Assembly (NCBI GenBank): GCA_020049045.1
Contig: JAIFLN010000002.1
Location: 1-42,846 of the forward strand
Source: Spirochaetota bacterium
GTDB lineage: Bacteria; Spirochaetota; Spirochaetia; JABEVK01
Direction of reading: 5' to 3'
DNA length: 42,846 nucleotides
The position numbers and the translations under genes were made by a program. The notes under the pieces were generated by a model. The model ran no database searches. It was given only the letters and a program-made list of their open reading frames with translations, and had not been told where the DNA came from. This document shows, piece by piece, positions 33,209-41,923 of this stretch. Each line of letters opens with the position of its first letter. Position 1 is the first letter of the stretch.

Positions 33209-35097
33209 AAAGGTTGCTTTCACTGGTGTTGTTTTGCAGCCTGCTGACGGCTGCAGGAGCGACAGAACTGCGTCGGTATGCCCTGTTTGTGGGAGCTGAC
33301 AACGGTGGTGCGGGCCGCACTGTCTTACGGTATGCGGTTTCCGATGCGCAAGCTCTCAAGAGAGTTCTCACCGAGCTGGGTGGTCTGACCAGCAACAATT
33401 CCCAGGTGCTGGGAAACCCGGACCGAAACTCGGTGTTGTCCTCGCTGGCCGGGTTTGCACCTCGGATTGCCCAGGGCAAAAAGGCGGGTGACCGCGCCGA
33501 GTTTCTCTTCTACTATTCCGGCCACTCCGACGAAAACGGCTTGCTTCTGGGCAACACCCGCATCGGTTACGGCGAACTGCGCGACGCCCTGGCCAAGGTG
33601 GGGGCCGACGTGCGCCTTGCCGTGCTCGATTCCTGCGCTTCGGGAGCCTTCACCCGGCTGAAGGGCGGCACCAAAAGCGCTCCGTTTTTCCAGGACGAGT
33701 CGGCCTCGCTGGAAGGGCACGCCTACCTCACCTCGTCTTCCGAGAACGAAGCCAGCCAGGAATCCGATAGGATTGGGGGGTCATTTTTCACCCACTACCT
33801 GATTTCGGGCCTGCGGGGCGCCGCTGATGCCACCGGTGACGGGCGGGTGAGCCTGAATGAAGCCTACCGCCACGCCTTTGATGAAACTCTGGCCCGTACC
33901 GAAGACACACAAGCAGGGCCCCAGCATCCTTCGTACGATATTCAGCTTTCAGGTACCGGCGATCTGGTTTTAACCGACTTGACCCGCAGGACCAGCCGCC
34001 TGGTGCTGGCCGCCGATGTGGGCGGTCAGCTGTTTGTTCGGACGGCAACCGGAGCTCTCGTCGCCGAGGTTCGCAAAACTACCGGCGAAGCCCTGACCCT
34101 CGCCGTTCCTGCCGGTATTTACGACGTGGCACTTCAAACCGCTTCAGGCTATGGACTGGCCCGACGCACCGTGGCCGACGGCGAAGTGGTCAACATGGCC
34201 GCCTCAGACCTGGCACTCGGTGCCAAGCAGCCCACCCGTTCCCGTGGAGGGATTGCCGACAGCGCGTATCTTCCGCTCAACTTTGGCTTTACCCCGGGAC
34301 TCGAGCTGTACCCCGGATCTGAGAAGACTACTGCCGTCGCCCTCTACGCCTTGCTATCGGTGGCGGGACATATTCGAGCGGCACAGATTTCGGGGATTGG
34401 GAACATATCCGAGAGCAATACCGGCTTTCAAAGTGCCGGGGTGTTCAACTTGACCCAGTCCAGCCAGGGTTTCCAGTCCGCCGGGGTGTTCAACAAGGCC
34501 GACTCGGTCCGAGGGTTTCAGAGTTCCGGTGTGCTGAACATTGCCGAAGATGTTTCGGGTTTCCAAGTGGCCGGTGTTGTGAACATCGCCCGGGACGTCA
34601 GGGGCTTTCAAATCGGTGTGGTCAACATCGCCCAGCACGTCGATGGCTTTGCCCTTGGCCTGGTGAACATCTCTGACGAAAGCTGGGGCCGGGTCGGGTT
34701 CGATTACGACCAGCGGGGCGGAGCCTGGGCCACCTTCGAATGGGGGGCCGGAGCTCTGAGCAATATCGTGATGATCGCCGAGGAACGGGGTACGGTGGGG
34801 GCAGGCTTGGGTTTGAGTTGGGGAAAAGGAATTCGGCTCGGGACCCAGTTGCTGGCCTTTGTTGACCGTTCTCTGGCGTACCTTGTCCCCGTTACCCCGG
34901 CCCTGCGGTTAGCAGTGAATGCCAAGCTTGGTGTACTGGGGATCCACGCCGGTTGGCTGGGCACAGCCTATTTCCCGGAGTTCACAAGTTCCAACCTGGT
35001 GGGCGGTCCCGGCACAAGCACCACCGACGCCTTTACCTCTGGCTATCCCTGGCATTATACGGGGCGTCTCTTCTTTGGAATGTCAGTGGGGTTCTAG
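33205..35097 (+). CDS. Secreted caspase (C14) with 15-residue surface repeats
   Basis: 630 aa. Signal peptide 1-19. Caspase domain about 22-260: substrate-fold strand RRYALFVGADNGG, catalytic His107 in FYYSGHSDENG and Cys144 in VLDSCASGAF, then GHAYLTSSSENEASQE and GDGRVSLNEAY. Residues 262-340 look beta-rich. Residues 407-490 hold six repeats of 15 residues with the core GFQSAGVFN (407, 422, 437, 452; shortened at 467 and 481), resembling Leptospira LA_2272-type surface repeats. The end looks barrel-like and finishes in SVGF. The enzyme is therefore exported. Overlaps the DUF4384-like gene by four bases (ATGA at 33205). Confidence 0.9.
   Translation: MKRLLSLVLFCSLLTAAGATELRRYALFVGADNGGAGRTVLRYAVSDAQALKRVLTELGGLTSNNSQVLGNPDRNSVLSSLAGFAPRIAQGKKAGDRAEFLFYYSGHSDENGLLLGNTRIGYGELRDALAKVGADVRLAVLDSCASGAFTRLKGGTKSAPFFQDESASLEGHAYLTSSSENEASQESDRIGGSFFTHYLISGLRGAADATGDGRVSLNEAYRHAFDETLARTEDTQAGPQHPSYDIQLSGTGDLVLTDLTRRTSRLVLAADVGGQLFVRTATGALVAEVRKTTGEALTLAVPAGIYDVALQTASGYGLARRTVADGEVVNMAASDLALGAKQPTRSRGGIADSAYLPLNFGFTPGLELYPGSEKTTAVALYALLSVAGHIRAAQISGIGNISESNTGFQSAGVFNLTQSSQGFQSAGVFNKADSVRGFQSSGVLNIAEDVSGFQVAGVVNIARDVRGFQIGVVNIAQHVDGFALGLVNISDESWGRVGFDYDQRGGAWATFEWGAGALSNIVMIAEERGTVGAGLGLSWGKGIRLGTQLLAFVDRSLAYLVPVTPALRLAVNAKLGVLGIHAGWLGTAYFPEFTSSNLVGGPGTSTTDAFTSGYPWHYTGRLFFGMSVGF
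34423..34674 (+). repeat. In-gene 45-bp repeat array (15-residue units)
   Basis: Six units of about 45 bp encode GFQSAGVFN-like motifs, degenerate at DNA level. The first four keep the full motif; the last two read GFQIGVVN and GFALGLVN. Confidence 0.85.
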
Positions 35098-35167
35098 TTC
35101 TGAAGTACCAGATTTCTCTTTTTTTCAATCCATGACTATTTTGGTCAGGTAAAAGGAGATTATCGTT

Positions 35168-35944
35168 ATGGACAAAGTTTTTGGACTAGGACTAGTAATG
35201 ATGGTAATTGCGGCACTTCCGGGTATGAGTCAGACGGATCGGAAAGATATCTTCACCAAAGAGGTCCGTTACAAAGTCGGTTCAGAAGAATTTGTGGGCC
35301 TGCTTGCCTACGACAAGTCCCTTACCAAGGCAGTCCCAGGGATTCTTGTCGTTCACGAATGGCAGGGTATCAATGACTACGCCAAAAAGCGCGCCGTAGA
35401 CTTGGCCGCCGAAGGTTATGTGGCATTGGCCCTGGACATGTACGGTGGCGGCAAGGAAGTCCCGGTAAGCGAAGCCCGAACCCTTTCGGGAAAAGTAGGT
35501 TCTGATTTCCCCCTGATCAGGGCCCGGTTTGACGCCGCCTTGGCGGAACTGAAAAAAGAAGCGTTGGTCGACCCGAAAAAGCTCGCCGCCATCGGTTACT
35601 GTTTCGGTGGAGGCATTGTCCTGAATATGGCCCGCATGGGAACAGACCTGACCGGAATTGTGAGTTTCCACGGAAGCGTCAACACAGGACTAACAGCCAA
35701 AATGGGTGACATTAAGACCCCGATTCTTGCTATCCAGGGAGACGGCGACCCCTCAACTCCTTTGGCCAAGCGTGAAGCTCTGACCAAGGAAATGGCCGAC
35801 GCACAAGCTGATTTTGAACTCATTGTCTACCCTGGCGTTGCCGCCCATAACTTCACCAATCCGTTGGGAAGCACCTACTATGCCAAAGAAGCCACGCAAG
35901 CCTGGGACACCATGAAGGAATACTTTCAAAAGATTTTCTCGTAA
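35168..35944 (+). CDS. Secreted dienelactone hydrolase-family protein
   Basis: 258 aa. Alpha/beta hydrolase of the dienelactone hydrolase family with Cys nucleophile in GYCFGGGI, Asp in QGDGDPSTP and His in GVAAHNFTNP; oxyanion region VVHEWQGIND. An N-terminal hydrophobic segment (about 1-22, ending GMSQ) suggests export. AAAAGGAG lies 9 nt upstream of ATG 35168. The physiological ester substrate is unknown. Confidence 0.92.
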   Translation: MDKVFGLGLVMMVIAALPGMSQTDRKDIFTKEVRYKVGSEEFVGLLAYDKSLTKAVPGILVVHEWQGINDYAKKRAVDLAAEGYVALALDMYGGGKEVPVSEARTLSGKVGSDFPLIRARFDAALAELKKEALVDPKKLAAIGYCFGGGIVLNMARMGTDLTGIVSFHGSVNTGLTAKMGDIKTPILAIQGDGDPSTPLAKREALTKEMADAQADFELIVYPGVAAHNFTNPLGSTYYAKEATQAWDTMKEYFQKIFS

Positions 35945-35958
35945 CGGCAGAATCCATC

Positions 35959-36666
35959 ATGAACGCTCAGGACATCGTTTCGCAGATTCAGCTTCTCGGT
36001 AAAGACAGTTACAAACGGGTGATCCAGCGTCACGGAGCCCGGGAACCTGTTTATGGTGCCAGTATCGAAGACATGAAAACACTCGTGAAAGGCATCAAGA
36101 AGGACTATGGACTGGCGAAACAACTCTATGCTACGGGAGTTTATGATGCGATGTACCTTGCGGGGTTGATTGCCGATGACCAAGCCATGACCAAGGACGA
36201 ACTGCAAGAATGGGTATCGCAGGCCTACTGTGTCGGTTTGGCCGAAAGCACCGTTGCGTGGGTTGCCTGCGAAAGCCGTTTTGGGTTCGAACTGGCCGCT
36301 GAGTGGATCGAATCACCGGTAGAGCTGATTGCCGCCGCTGGTTGGTCTACCTATTGCGGCCTAGTGGCCCTTAAGCCCGACAGCGAGCTCAATCTTGAGC
36401 AGCTGTCGGTGCTTTTGCAGCGTATTGGCAAAACAGTACAGTCTCAACCAGATCGAGTTCGCTACTGCATGAACAGCTTCGTCTCGTGTGTGGGTTCCTA
36501 CGTCGTCAGTCTGACAGAAGAAGCTCTGCAAACGGCCCAAACCATGGGGACAGTGTCCGTCCTGATGGAAGGAACTTCCTGCAAGGTCCGGACACCCCAA
36601 GACATGATCGAAAAAGTCCGCGCGCGCGGAACGTTGGGCAAGAAGCGCAAAACAGTGAAATGCTAG
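35959..36666 (+). CDS. DNA alkylation repair protein, AlkD-like
   Basis: 235 aa, all-helical HEAT-like repeat protein. Family hints: GAREPVYGASIEDMKTLVKG and IKKDYGLAKQLYATGVYDAM, then YLAGLIADD and FELAAEWIESP. AlkD-type glycosylases excise bulky or cationic alkylated bases; this branch is often annotated simply as DNA alkylation repair protein and catalytic residues are not certain here. 14 bp after the dienelactone hydrolase gene and 7 bp before the DUF1697 gene. Confidence 0.75.
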   Translation: MNAQDIVSQIQLLGKDSYKRVIQRHGAREPVYGASIEDMKTLVKGIKKDYGLAKQLYATGVYDAMYLAGLIADDQAMTKDELQEWVSQAYCVGLAESTVAWVACESRFGFELAAEWIESPVELIAAAGWSTYCGLVALKPDSELNLEQLSVLLQRIGKTVQSQPDRVRYCMNSFVSCVGSYVVSLTEEALQTAQTMGTVSVLMEGTSCKVRTPQDMIEKVRARGTLGKKRKTVKC

Positions 36667-36673
36667 GGAACCC

Positions 36674-37207
36674 GTGAAAATCGTCGGGCTGTTACGCGGC
36701 ATCAATGTGGGAAAGTCCGTGAAAGTTCCCATGAAGGAACTGAAAGCGCTGGTAGAAGAGCAGGGCGTCACAAATGTCGTTACCTATCTCAACTCGGGAA
36801 ACGTGGTGTTTGATTCGGAAACGCCGCCAACTGCCTTGAGGACGATCCTCGAGGCAAAGCTCGAACAACAGTTTGGCCAGCGCATCCCCCTGCTCTTGCT
36901 CGAGGGAGAGGCTATCGTTGCCATTCGAGATGCGATTCCCCCGGAATGGCAAAACAACGAGACCGAACAAACCTACGTCGCCTATTTGTTTCCCGAAGCC
37001 GACCAACCCGAGCTGATACAGGAACTCCCGGTAAAACGCCAATACATCGACCTGCGGTATGTCCCCAACGCCCTTCTTTGGAACATCAAACGGGCCGACT
37101 ACAACCGGAGTCAGATCACGAAGATCGCGGGGCATGCGTCGTACAGTCAGATGACCACCAGGAACGTCAACACTGCCCGAAACCTGGCGAAAATGTGTGA
37201 GACTTGA
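36674..37207 (+). CDS. DUF1697 family protein
   Basis: 177 aa. DUF1697 is clear from IVGLLRGINVGKSVKVPMKE, VVTYLNSGNVVFDSE and the C-terminal TRNVNTARNLAKM with SQMTTRN. The function of the family is not established. The start is GTG 36674 with AGGGA upstream. Confidence 0.92.
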   Translation: MKIVGLLRGINVGKSVKVPMKELKALVEEQGVTNVVTYLNSGNVVFDSETPPTALRTILEAKLEQQFGQRIPLLLLEGEAIVAIRDAIPPEWQNNETEQTYVAYLFPEADQPELIQELPVKRQYIDLRYVPNALLWNIKRADYNRSQITKIAGHASYSQMTTRNVNTARNLAKMCET

Positions 37208-37252
37208 AGAGCCCTTGCAGATTTTGGCTGAGTTTGGCTTCATAGGGTAACC

Positions 37253-38332
37253 ATGGAGTTCGTGATTGTCGCCGGAAGTTCCATTGCTCTCTTCTCGTGC
37301 CTCCTTTTGCTGGCGAAACGACCACAGACAAGCTCCGAGAGCACTGCCGTAGGACTCTTGGCGGCCCTCGTCCTGCCGATGGTCGAAAAGCTGGTTCTCG
37401 AGGGAACGCTGCCGCTACCCTATTTCGGGTCGTCGGTGCTTTCAGGAGCTCCCTTGGTGTTTGGTCCGTTGCTATACCTGTACGCGCGCAGTGTGATCGA
37501 GCCGGACCGCCCCAAGGACCCGCGCATGCTGGGCCACTTTGTTCCGTTTGCCAGCGCCACCGCGTTCCTTCTGACAGCGCAAGGGCTGGGGCAACCTCCC
37601 GCGTCGTTTGATTTCCAAGGTGTGATCGTCAGTATGGCAACGGTCTCCTCGTTTCTCGTTTACACGCTATGGATCGCTGTCAAATTGCGACACTACCGCC
37701 AAGGGATGAAGGACTACTTCTCACACGCTTCTCTCGACAACAACCTGAAATGGCTTGGCTGGATCACCCTGGCGTTTTTCGTGGCCTACGCTCTGGCGGT
37801 TTTCGGGGAGTTCGCGCTTACTATGCTAGCCACCGACCGATCAGACCTGTCGTACTTTCGCGACGTCGGTACGCTGTTCTTCGCGGTGGTCTTTGGCTTC
37901 GGGGCCATTAAGCAGCCCGCCTTGTTCCGCACGGCAACCACCGAACCGCCGGCCAAAAAGTACGAACGCTCGGGCTTGGGCGGTCAGGAGAGCCCGGCGC
38001 TGTTGGCCCGCCTGGAAGAGCACATGCGCACCGCTCAGCCGTGGCTCGACCCCAACCTCACCATCGAAGGACTCTCGACGCAGCTGGCGGTTGCGCGGCA
38101 CCACGTCACCCAGGTCATCAACGAACGGCTGGGCAAGAACTTCTACCGGTTCGTCAACGAGTACCGAATTGAGGAAGTGAAACGCAAAATCGCAGATGGC
38201 GAAGCCGACCGTCTGTCGCTGCTCGGCGTTGCCCTCGATGCAGGCTTCAACTCGAAGTCCACCTTCAACGAAGCATTCAAGAGCATTTTGGGTGTGACGC
38301 CCTCCGCATACCGAAAAAGCGTCCGAGCTTAG
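37253..38332 (+). CDS. Membrane AraC-family transcriptional regulator
   Basis: 359 aa. About seven membrane helices in residues 1-220 (for example SSIALFSCLLLLAKRPQ, GAPLVFGPLLYLYARSV, WLGWITLAFFVAYALAVFGE), then a C-terminal AraC domain of two helix-turn-helices: LTIEGLSTQLAVARHHVTQV and FNSKSTFNEAFKSILGVTPS. It resembles 7TM-AraC regulators that sense signals in the membrane. It is upstream of and on the same strand as the DUF1566 operon and could control it, but nothing in the sequence proves that. Confidence 0.9.
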   Translation: MEFVIVAGSSIALFSCLLLLAKRPQTSSESTAVGLLAALVLPMVEKLVLEGTLPLPYFGSSVLSGAPLVFGPLLYLYARSVIEPDRPKDPRMLGHFVPFASATAFLLTAQGLGQPPASFDFQGVIVSMATVSSFLVYTLWIAVKLRHYRQGMKDYFSHASLDNNLKWLGWITLAFFVAYALAVFGEFALTMLATDRSDLSYFRDVGTLFFAVVFGFGAIKQPALFRTATTEPPAKKYERSGLGGQESPALLARLEEHMRTAQPWLDPNLTIEGLSTQLAVARHHVTQVINERLGKNFYRFVNEYRIEEVKRKIADGEADRLSLLGVALDAGFNSKSTFNEAFKSILGVTPSAYRKSVRA

Positions 38333-38385
38333 CGGATCGGGCGAAAGCCCCTGGTTTTCCCTGTAGGTTGCCTGCAGGAGAGTCC

Positions 38386-39576
38386 ATGAAGCCCCTGTTT
38401 TTTCCCGGAGTCCTGCTCAGCCTTTTCGGCCTGCTAGCCGGTTGTTCCTCCGTCTCGATTCCACCCGTCACCCGCGCCGCGCCCAGCGCGATGTCGTACC
38501 CCATCGTCACCACCTCGTCGTACCGCGACAACGGTGACGGCACCGTCAGCGACCTGGTGACGGGCCTGATGTGGACCAAGAGCCCCGACCTCAATGGCGA
38601 CGGCACGATCAACCTCGCCGACCAGCTTACCCTCGCTCAGGCGCTGAAAAGCATCAGTGGCGTGACGACCGGGGGCCACAGCGACTGGCGCTTGCCGACC
38701 ATCAAGGAGTTGTATTCCTTGATCGATTTCCAGCTGGGAAGGGATGGGCCTCCCGAGGGCCCAGACGCAAGCCCCTTCTGGCCGTTTCTCGATACCCGGT
38801 ACTTCGATTTCGGGTACGGCGACGTGAAGGCAGGCCAGCGGATCATCGACGCTCACGCCGCCACCTCGACGCTCTACGTCGACAAGACCTTCCTGTTCTT
38901 TCAGACCATGTTCGGCGTGAATTTCGCCGACGGCCGGATCAAGGGCTACCCGCTCGCGGTAAACGTGCAGGGCTTTTCGGACACGACGTTCTACGTCTAC
39001 TACGTGCGAGAAAATCCGGCGTATGGGGTCAACGACTTCGTGGCCGCCGACGGCGTCGTTACCGACCGGGCCACGGGTTTGATGTGGGCGCAGGCCGACA
39101 GCGGCAAGGGGATGGACTGGCCCACGGCCCAAGCCTGGACAGAAACCCAAAATGCGCAGAGCTATCTGGGCCACAACGACTGGCGGCTGCCTACCATCAA
39201 GGAACTTCAGAGCATCCTCGACTACACCCGCTCCCCGGCGACGACCCATTCGGCGGCGCTCGACCCTGTCTTCCAGGCCACCAAAATCTCCAACGAGGCT
39301 GGGCAGGAGGACTGGGGCTTCTACTGGTCTTCTACTCCCCACCTGGCCAACGCCGGACCGCCCGGTGACCCGGAAATCGCGTATTTCAGCTTTGGTCGCG
39401 CTATGGGCAAGATGTTCGGCCTTTGGATGGACGTCCACGGCGCCGGTGCCCAGCGAAGCGACCCGCCCACCGGTGACGTCTCTCAATTCAAGGACGGCAA
39501 GGGCCCCCAGGGCGACGCGATCCGAATCCAGAATTTCGTGCGGCTGGTCCGCAATTCCCAGGAGGGAAAATCATGA
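38386..39576 (+). CDS. DUF1566 (Lcl C-terminal domain) lipoprotein 1
   Basis: 396 aa from ATG 38386 with CAGGAG 5 nt upstream. Lipobox LLAGC gives a lipidated Cys in the mature N-terminus. Two DUF1566 modules: first NGDGTVSDLVTGLMWTKSPD and HSDWRLPTIKELYSLIDF; second GVVTDRATGLMWAQADSGKG and HNDWRLPTIKELQSILDYTR. The C-terminus reads DAIRIQNFVRLVRNSQEGKS. DUF1566 has a C-type-lectin-like fold used in surface adhesion in Legionella Lcl. Ligand unknown. The stop overlaps the next start (ATGA). Confidence 0.92.
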   Translation: MKPLFFPGVLLSLFGLLAGCSSVSIPPVTRAAPSAMSYPIVTTSSYRDNGDGTVSDLVTGLMWTKSPDLNGDGTINLADQLTLAQALKSISGVTTGGHSDWRLPTIKELYSLIDFQLGRDGPPEGPDASPFWPFLDTRYFDFGYGDVKAGQRIIDAHAATSTLYVDKTFLFFQTMFGVNFADGRIKGYPLAVNVQGFSDTTFYVYYVRENPAYGVNDFVAADGVVTDRATGLMWAQADSGKGMDWPTAQAWTETQNAQSYLGHNDWRLPTIKELQSILDYTRSPATTHSAALDPVFQATKISNEAGQEDWGFYWSSTPHLANAGPPGDPEIAYFSFGRAMGKMFGLWMDVHGAGAQRSDPPTGDVSQFKDGKGPQGDAIRIQNFVRLVRNSQEGKS

Positions 39577-39586
39577 ACCTGTTCAA
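39502..39586 (+). repeat. 85-bp exact direct repeat, copy A
   Basis: Covers the last codons of lipoprotein 1 (from the codons for GPQGDAIRIQ), the ribosome site AGGAGG, the overlapping start and the first codons of lipoprotein 2. Identical to 40773-40857. Confidence 0.95.
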
Positions 39587-40847
39587 ACTGCTTTTCGTGG
39601 CAAGTGCCGCCCTGCTTGCGGTCGGTTGCGCCACCACCCCGGCCCCGGTGGCCCGCACGGCACCCAGCCCTGGGTCGTACCCCCTCGTCGGCACGGGCCA
39701 GCTCACCTTCTGGGACACCGACGGCAACCAGACGCCGGCCCCCGCCAAGGGCGACGCGCTCTACGGTCAGGATGCCCAGTTTCCCGGCACCGCCCCCAGC
39801 TACCAGAACAATGGCGATGGAACGGTCACCGACAAGGTGACCGGCCTGATGTGGACCCAAACGACCGACCTCAACAAGGACGGCCTGATCAACAAGTCCG
39901 ACAAGCTGACCTACGCCCAGGCCATGCGGAGCGCCGCCAAAGTCACCACGGGCGGCTACGACGACTGGCGTCTGCCCACCATCAAGGAACTGTATTCCTT
40001 GATCCGCTTTGACGGGCAAGAGCCGCGGCCAGAAGACACGGCCGACAGTGTCTCGTCCATGAGCCCCTTTCTCGACCGGTCGGTTTTTGGGTTTGGGTAC
40101 GGCGAAGTGGCGGCGGGTGAGCGCATTATTGACTCCAACTACGCCTCGTCCACGCTTTACGCCGCCAAGACCACCATCATGATGGGTTCGGTCGTGGGCG
40201 AAACTGAGACGATGTTCGGCGTGAACTTTGCCGATGGCCGCATCAAGGGCTATCCCGTCCACCACGGCTTCTACGTGATCTACGTGCGCGGGAGCCTAGC
40301 CTACGGCGTCAACGATTTTCGGGACAACGGCGACGGCACGATCACCGACAACGCCACCGGGTGGATGTGGAGCCAGGCCGACAGCGGCGAGGGCTTGGAC
40401 TGGGCCGCCGCCCTGCAATGGGTGCAGAAGAAAAACGCCGCCAACTACCTGGGACACAGCGACTGGCGCCTGCCGAACATCAAGGAACTCCAGAGTCTGG
40501 TGGACTATTCGCGATCCCCTGCGACCACGTCTTCGGCGGCCATTGACAAGCTGTTTTTGTCGACCGGGATCACGAACGAGGCCGACCAGCCGGACTGGGG
40601 CTGTTATTGGTCATCGACCACCCACCGGGGCATTCAAGGCGAAAAAGCCGCCTATATGGTTTTTGGCCGGGCCATGGGCCTCAAGGGCACCGTTTGGGGT
40701 GACGTGCATGGCGCCGGCGCCCAACGGAGCGACCCCAAGGTCGGCGATGCAACCCAGTTCGTCAATGGCCGTGGCCCCCAGGGCGACGCGATCCGAATCC
40801 AGAATTTCGTGCGGCTGGTCCGCAATTCCCAGGAGGGAAAATCATGA
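39573..40847 (+). CDS. DUF1566 lipoprotein 2
   Basis: 424 aa, lipobox LAVGC after MNLFKLLFVASAALL. Like its neighbour it has two DUF1566 modules (NGDGTVTDKVTGLMWTQTTD, YDDWRLPTIKELYSLIRF; NGDGTITDNATGWMWSQADS, HSDWRLPNIKELQSLVDYSR). A ~30-residue insert after the lipidation region is not found in copy 1. Its first 14 bases and its last 75 are part of an 85-bp exact repeat. It overlaps both neighbours by four bases. Confidence 0.92.
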   Translation: MNLFKLLFVASAALLAVGCATTPAPVARTAPSPGSYPLVGTGQLTFWDTDGNQTPAPAKGDALYGQDAQFPGTAPSYQNNGDGTVTDKVTGLMWTQTTDLNKDGLINKSDKLTYAQAMRSAAKVTTGGYDDWRLPTIKELYSLIRFDGQEPRPEDTADSVSSMSPFLDRSVFGFGYGEVAAGERIIDSNYASSTLYAAKTTIMMGSVVGETETMFGVNFADGRIKGYPVHHGFYVIYVRGSLAYGVNDFRDNGDGTITDNATGWMWSQADSGEGLDWAAALQWVQKKNAANYLGHSDWRLPNIKELQSLVDYSRSPATTSSAAIDKLFLSTGITNEADQPDWGCYWSSTTHRGIQGEKAAYMVFGRAMGLKGTVWGDVHGAGAQRSDPKVGDATQFVNGRGPQGDAIRIQNFVRLVRNSQEGKS

Positions 40848-40857
40848 ACCTGTTCAA
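40773..40857 (+). repeat. 85-bp exact direct repeat, copy B
   Basis: Covers the same positions at the lipoprotein 2 to lipoprotein 3 junction, 1271 bp from copy A. Recombination between copies would remove one gene and leave all reading frames intact. Confidence 0.95.
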
Positions 40858-41923
40858 GATGCTTTTCGTGGCTATTGCCACCCTTCTTGCCGTGGGCTGT
40901 GCCACGGTGAGTGACACGCCCAGCGTCCCCCGGTTGCCCGCTTCAGCGGGCTCGTACCCCCTCGTGGTCGAAAGTTCCTACACCACCAGTGCCGACGGCC
41001 TGAGTGTGAAGGACAATGTGACCGGCCTCACCTGGCAGAAAACCTACGAGTTGGGCGACAGGGGCGCGGTGTCCTGGGTCGAGATCCAGGCCAAGGTCGA
41101 CGCGATGAACGCCCAGAAGGTCGGCGGGTTCAGCGACTGGCGCGCGCCCACCATCAAGGAACTCTACTCGGGGTGGCCCTACCTCGACACAGAAGCCTTT
41201 CCACTCACCTATGACAACGAGCAGGCCCTGAGCCACAAGATCTTTCTGAGCAGCACCAAATACACCAGCACCATCGCCGGGTCTGAACTGGCGTTTGGCG
41301 TTAACTTCGGCACCGGCCACATCAAGGCCTATGCCACCAAAGACGGCCCCCGTCACTTCTTCCGCGCTGTCCGGGGCAACCTGGCCTACGGCGTGAACCT
41401 GTTTCAGGACAACAAAGACGGCACCGTGACCGACGCGGCGACCGGCCTCATGTGGCAGCAACAGGACGGGGCCGTGGCCATGGACTTTCCCGCCGCCAAG
41501 GCGTACGCCGAAGCCCAGAACAAAGCGAACTCTTTCGGCCACAACGATTGGCGCTTGCCGACGAGCATGGAACTGCAGACCCTGGTGGACTACACCCGTT
41601 CCCCCGGCGCTACCGACCCGGCCCACGTCGGACCGGCCATCGACCCGCTGTTCACCTGCACCCCCATCACCAACGAGGCCGGACGGGCCGACTACCCCTA
41701 CTACTGGACCAGCGTTCCCGCCAAGGGGAGTGCAGATGGGCCGTACTCGGCGGCGTGGTACGTCGCCTTTGGCCGAGCGGTCAATGAAAATGGCGAGGAC
41801 TTGCACGGCGCCGGAGCCATCCGCTTTGACTCGACCATGGCTGCCACCGAGCCCGGAGCCAAGGATGCCGAGCGGGTGCTGAACTTTGTGCGGTTGGTCC
41901 GCACTTCCCCGGAGGGAAAATGA
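40844..41923 (+). CDS. DUF1566 lipoprotein 3
   Basis: 359 aa, lipobox LAVGC after MNLFKMLFVAIATLL, nearly identical to lipoprotein 2 in its first 20 residues. Two DUF1566 modules (LSVKDNVTGLTWQKTYELGD, FSDWRAPTIKELYSGW; DGTVTDAATGLMWQQQDG, HNDWRLPTSMELQTLVDYTR). The first module is shorter than in copies 1 and 2. C-terminus NFVRLVRTSPEGK. The stop overlaps the barrel-like gene (ATGA at 41920). Confidence 0.92.
   Translation: MNLFKMLFVAIATLLAVGCATVSDTPSVPRLPASAGSYPLVVESSYTTSADGLSVKDNVTGLTWQKTYELGDRGAVSWVEIQAKVDAMNAQKVGGFSDWRAPTIKELYSGWPYLDTEAFPLTYDNEQALSHKIFLSSTKYTSTIAGSELAFGVNFGTGHIKAYATKDGPRHFFRAVRGNLAYGVNLFQDNKDGTVTDAATGLMWQQQDGAVAMDFPAAKAYAEAQNKANSFGHNDWRLPTSMELQTLVDYTRSPGATDPAHVGPAIDPLFTCTPITNEAGRADYPYYWTSVPAKGSADGPYSAAWYVAFGRAVNENGEDLHGAGAIRFDSTMAATEPGAKDAERVLNFVRLVRTSPEGK

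Noticed and set aside
34423-34674. Possible CRISPR-like or tandem DNA repeat
   Set aside because: The repeat is at protein level, in frame with the caspase gene, without constant repeats and unique spacers.
38434-39486. 350-codon open frame on the minus strand
   Set aside because: Antisense of DUF1566 lipoprotein 1. The similar minus frames opposite lipoproteins 2 and 3 only mirror the paralogy.
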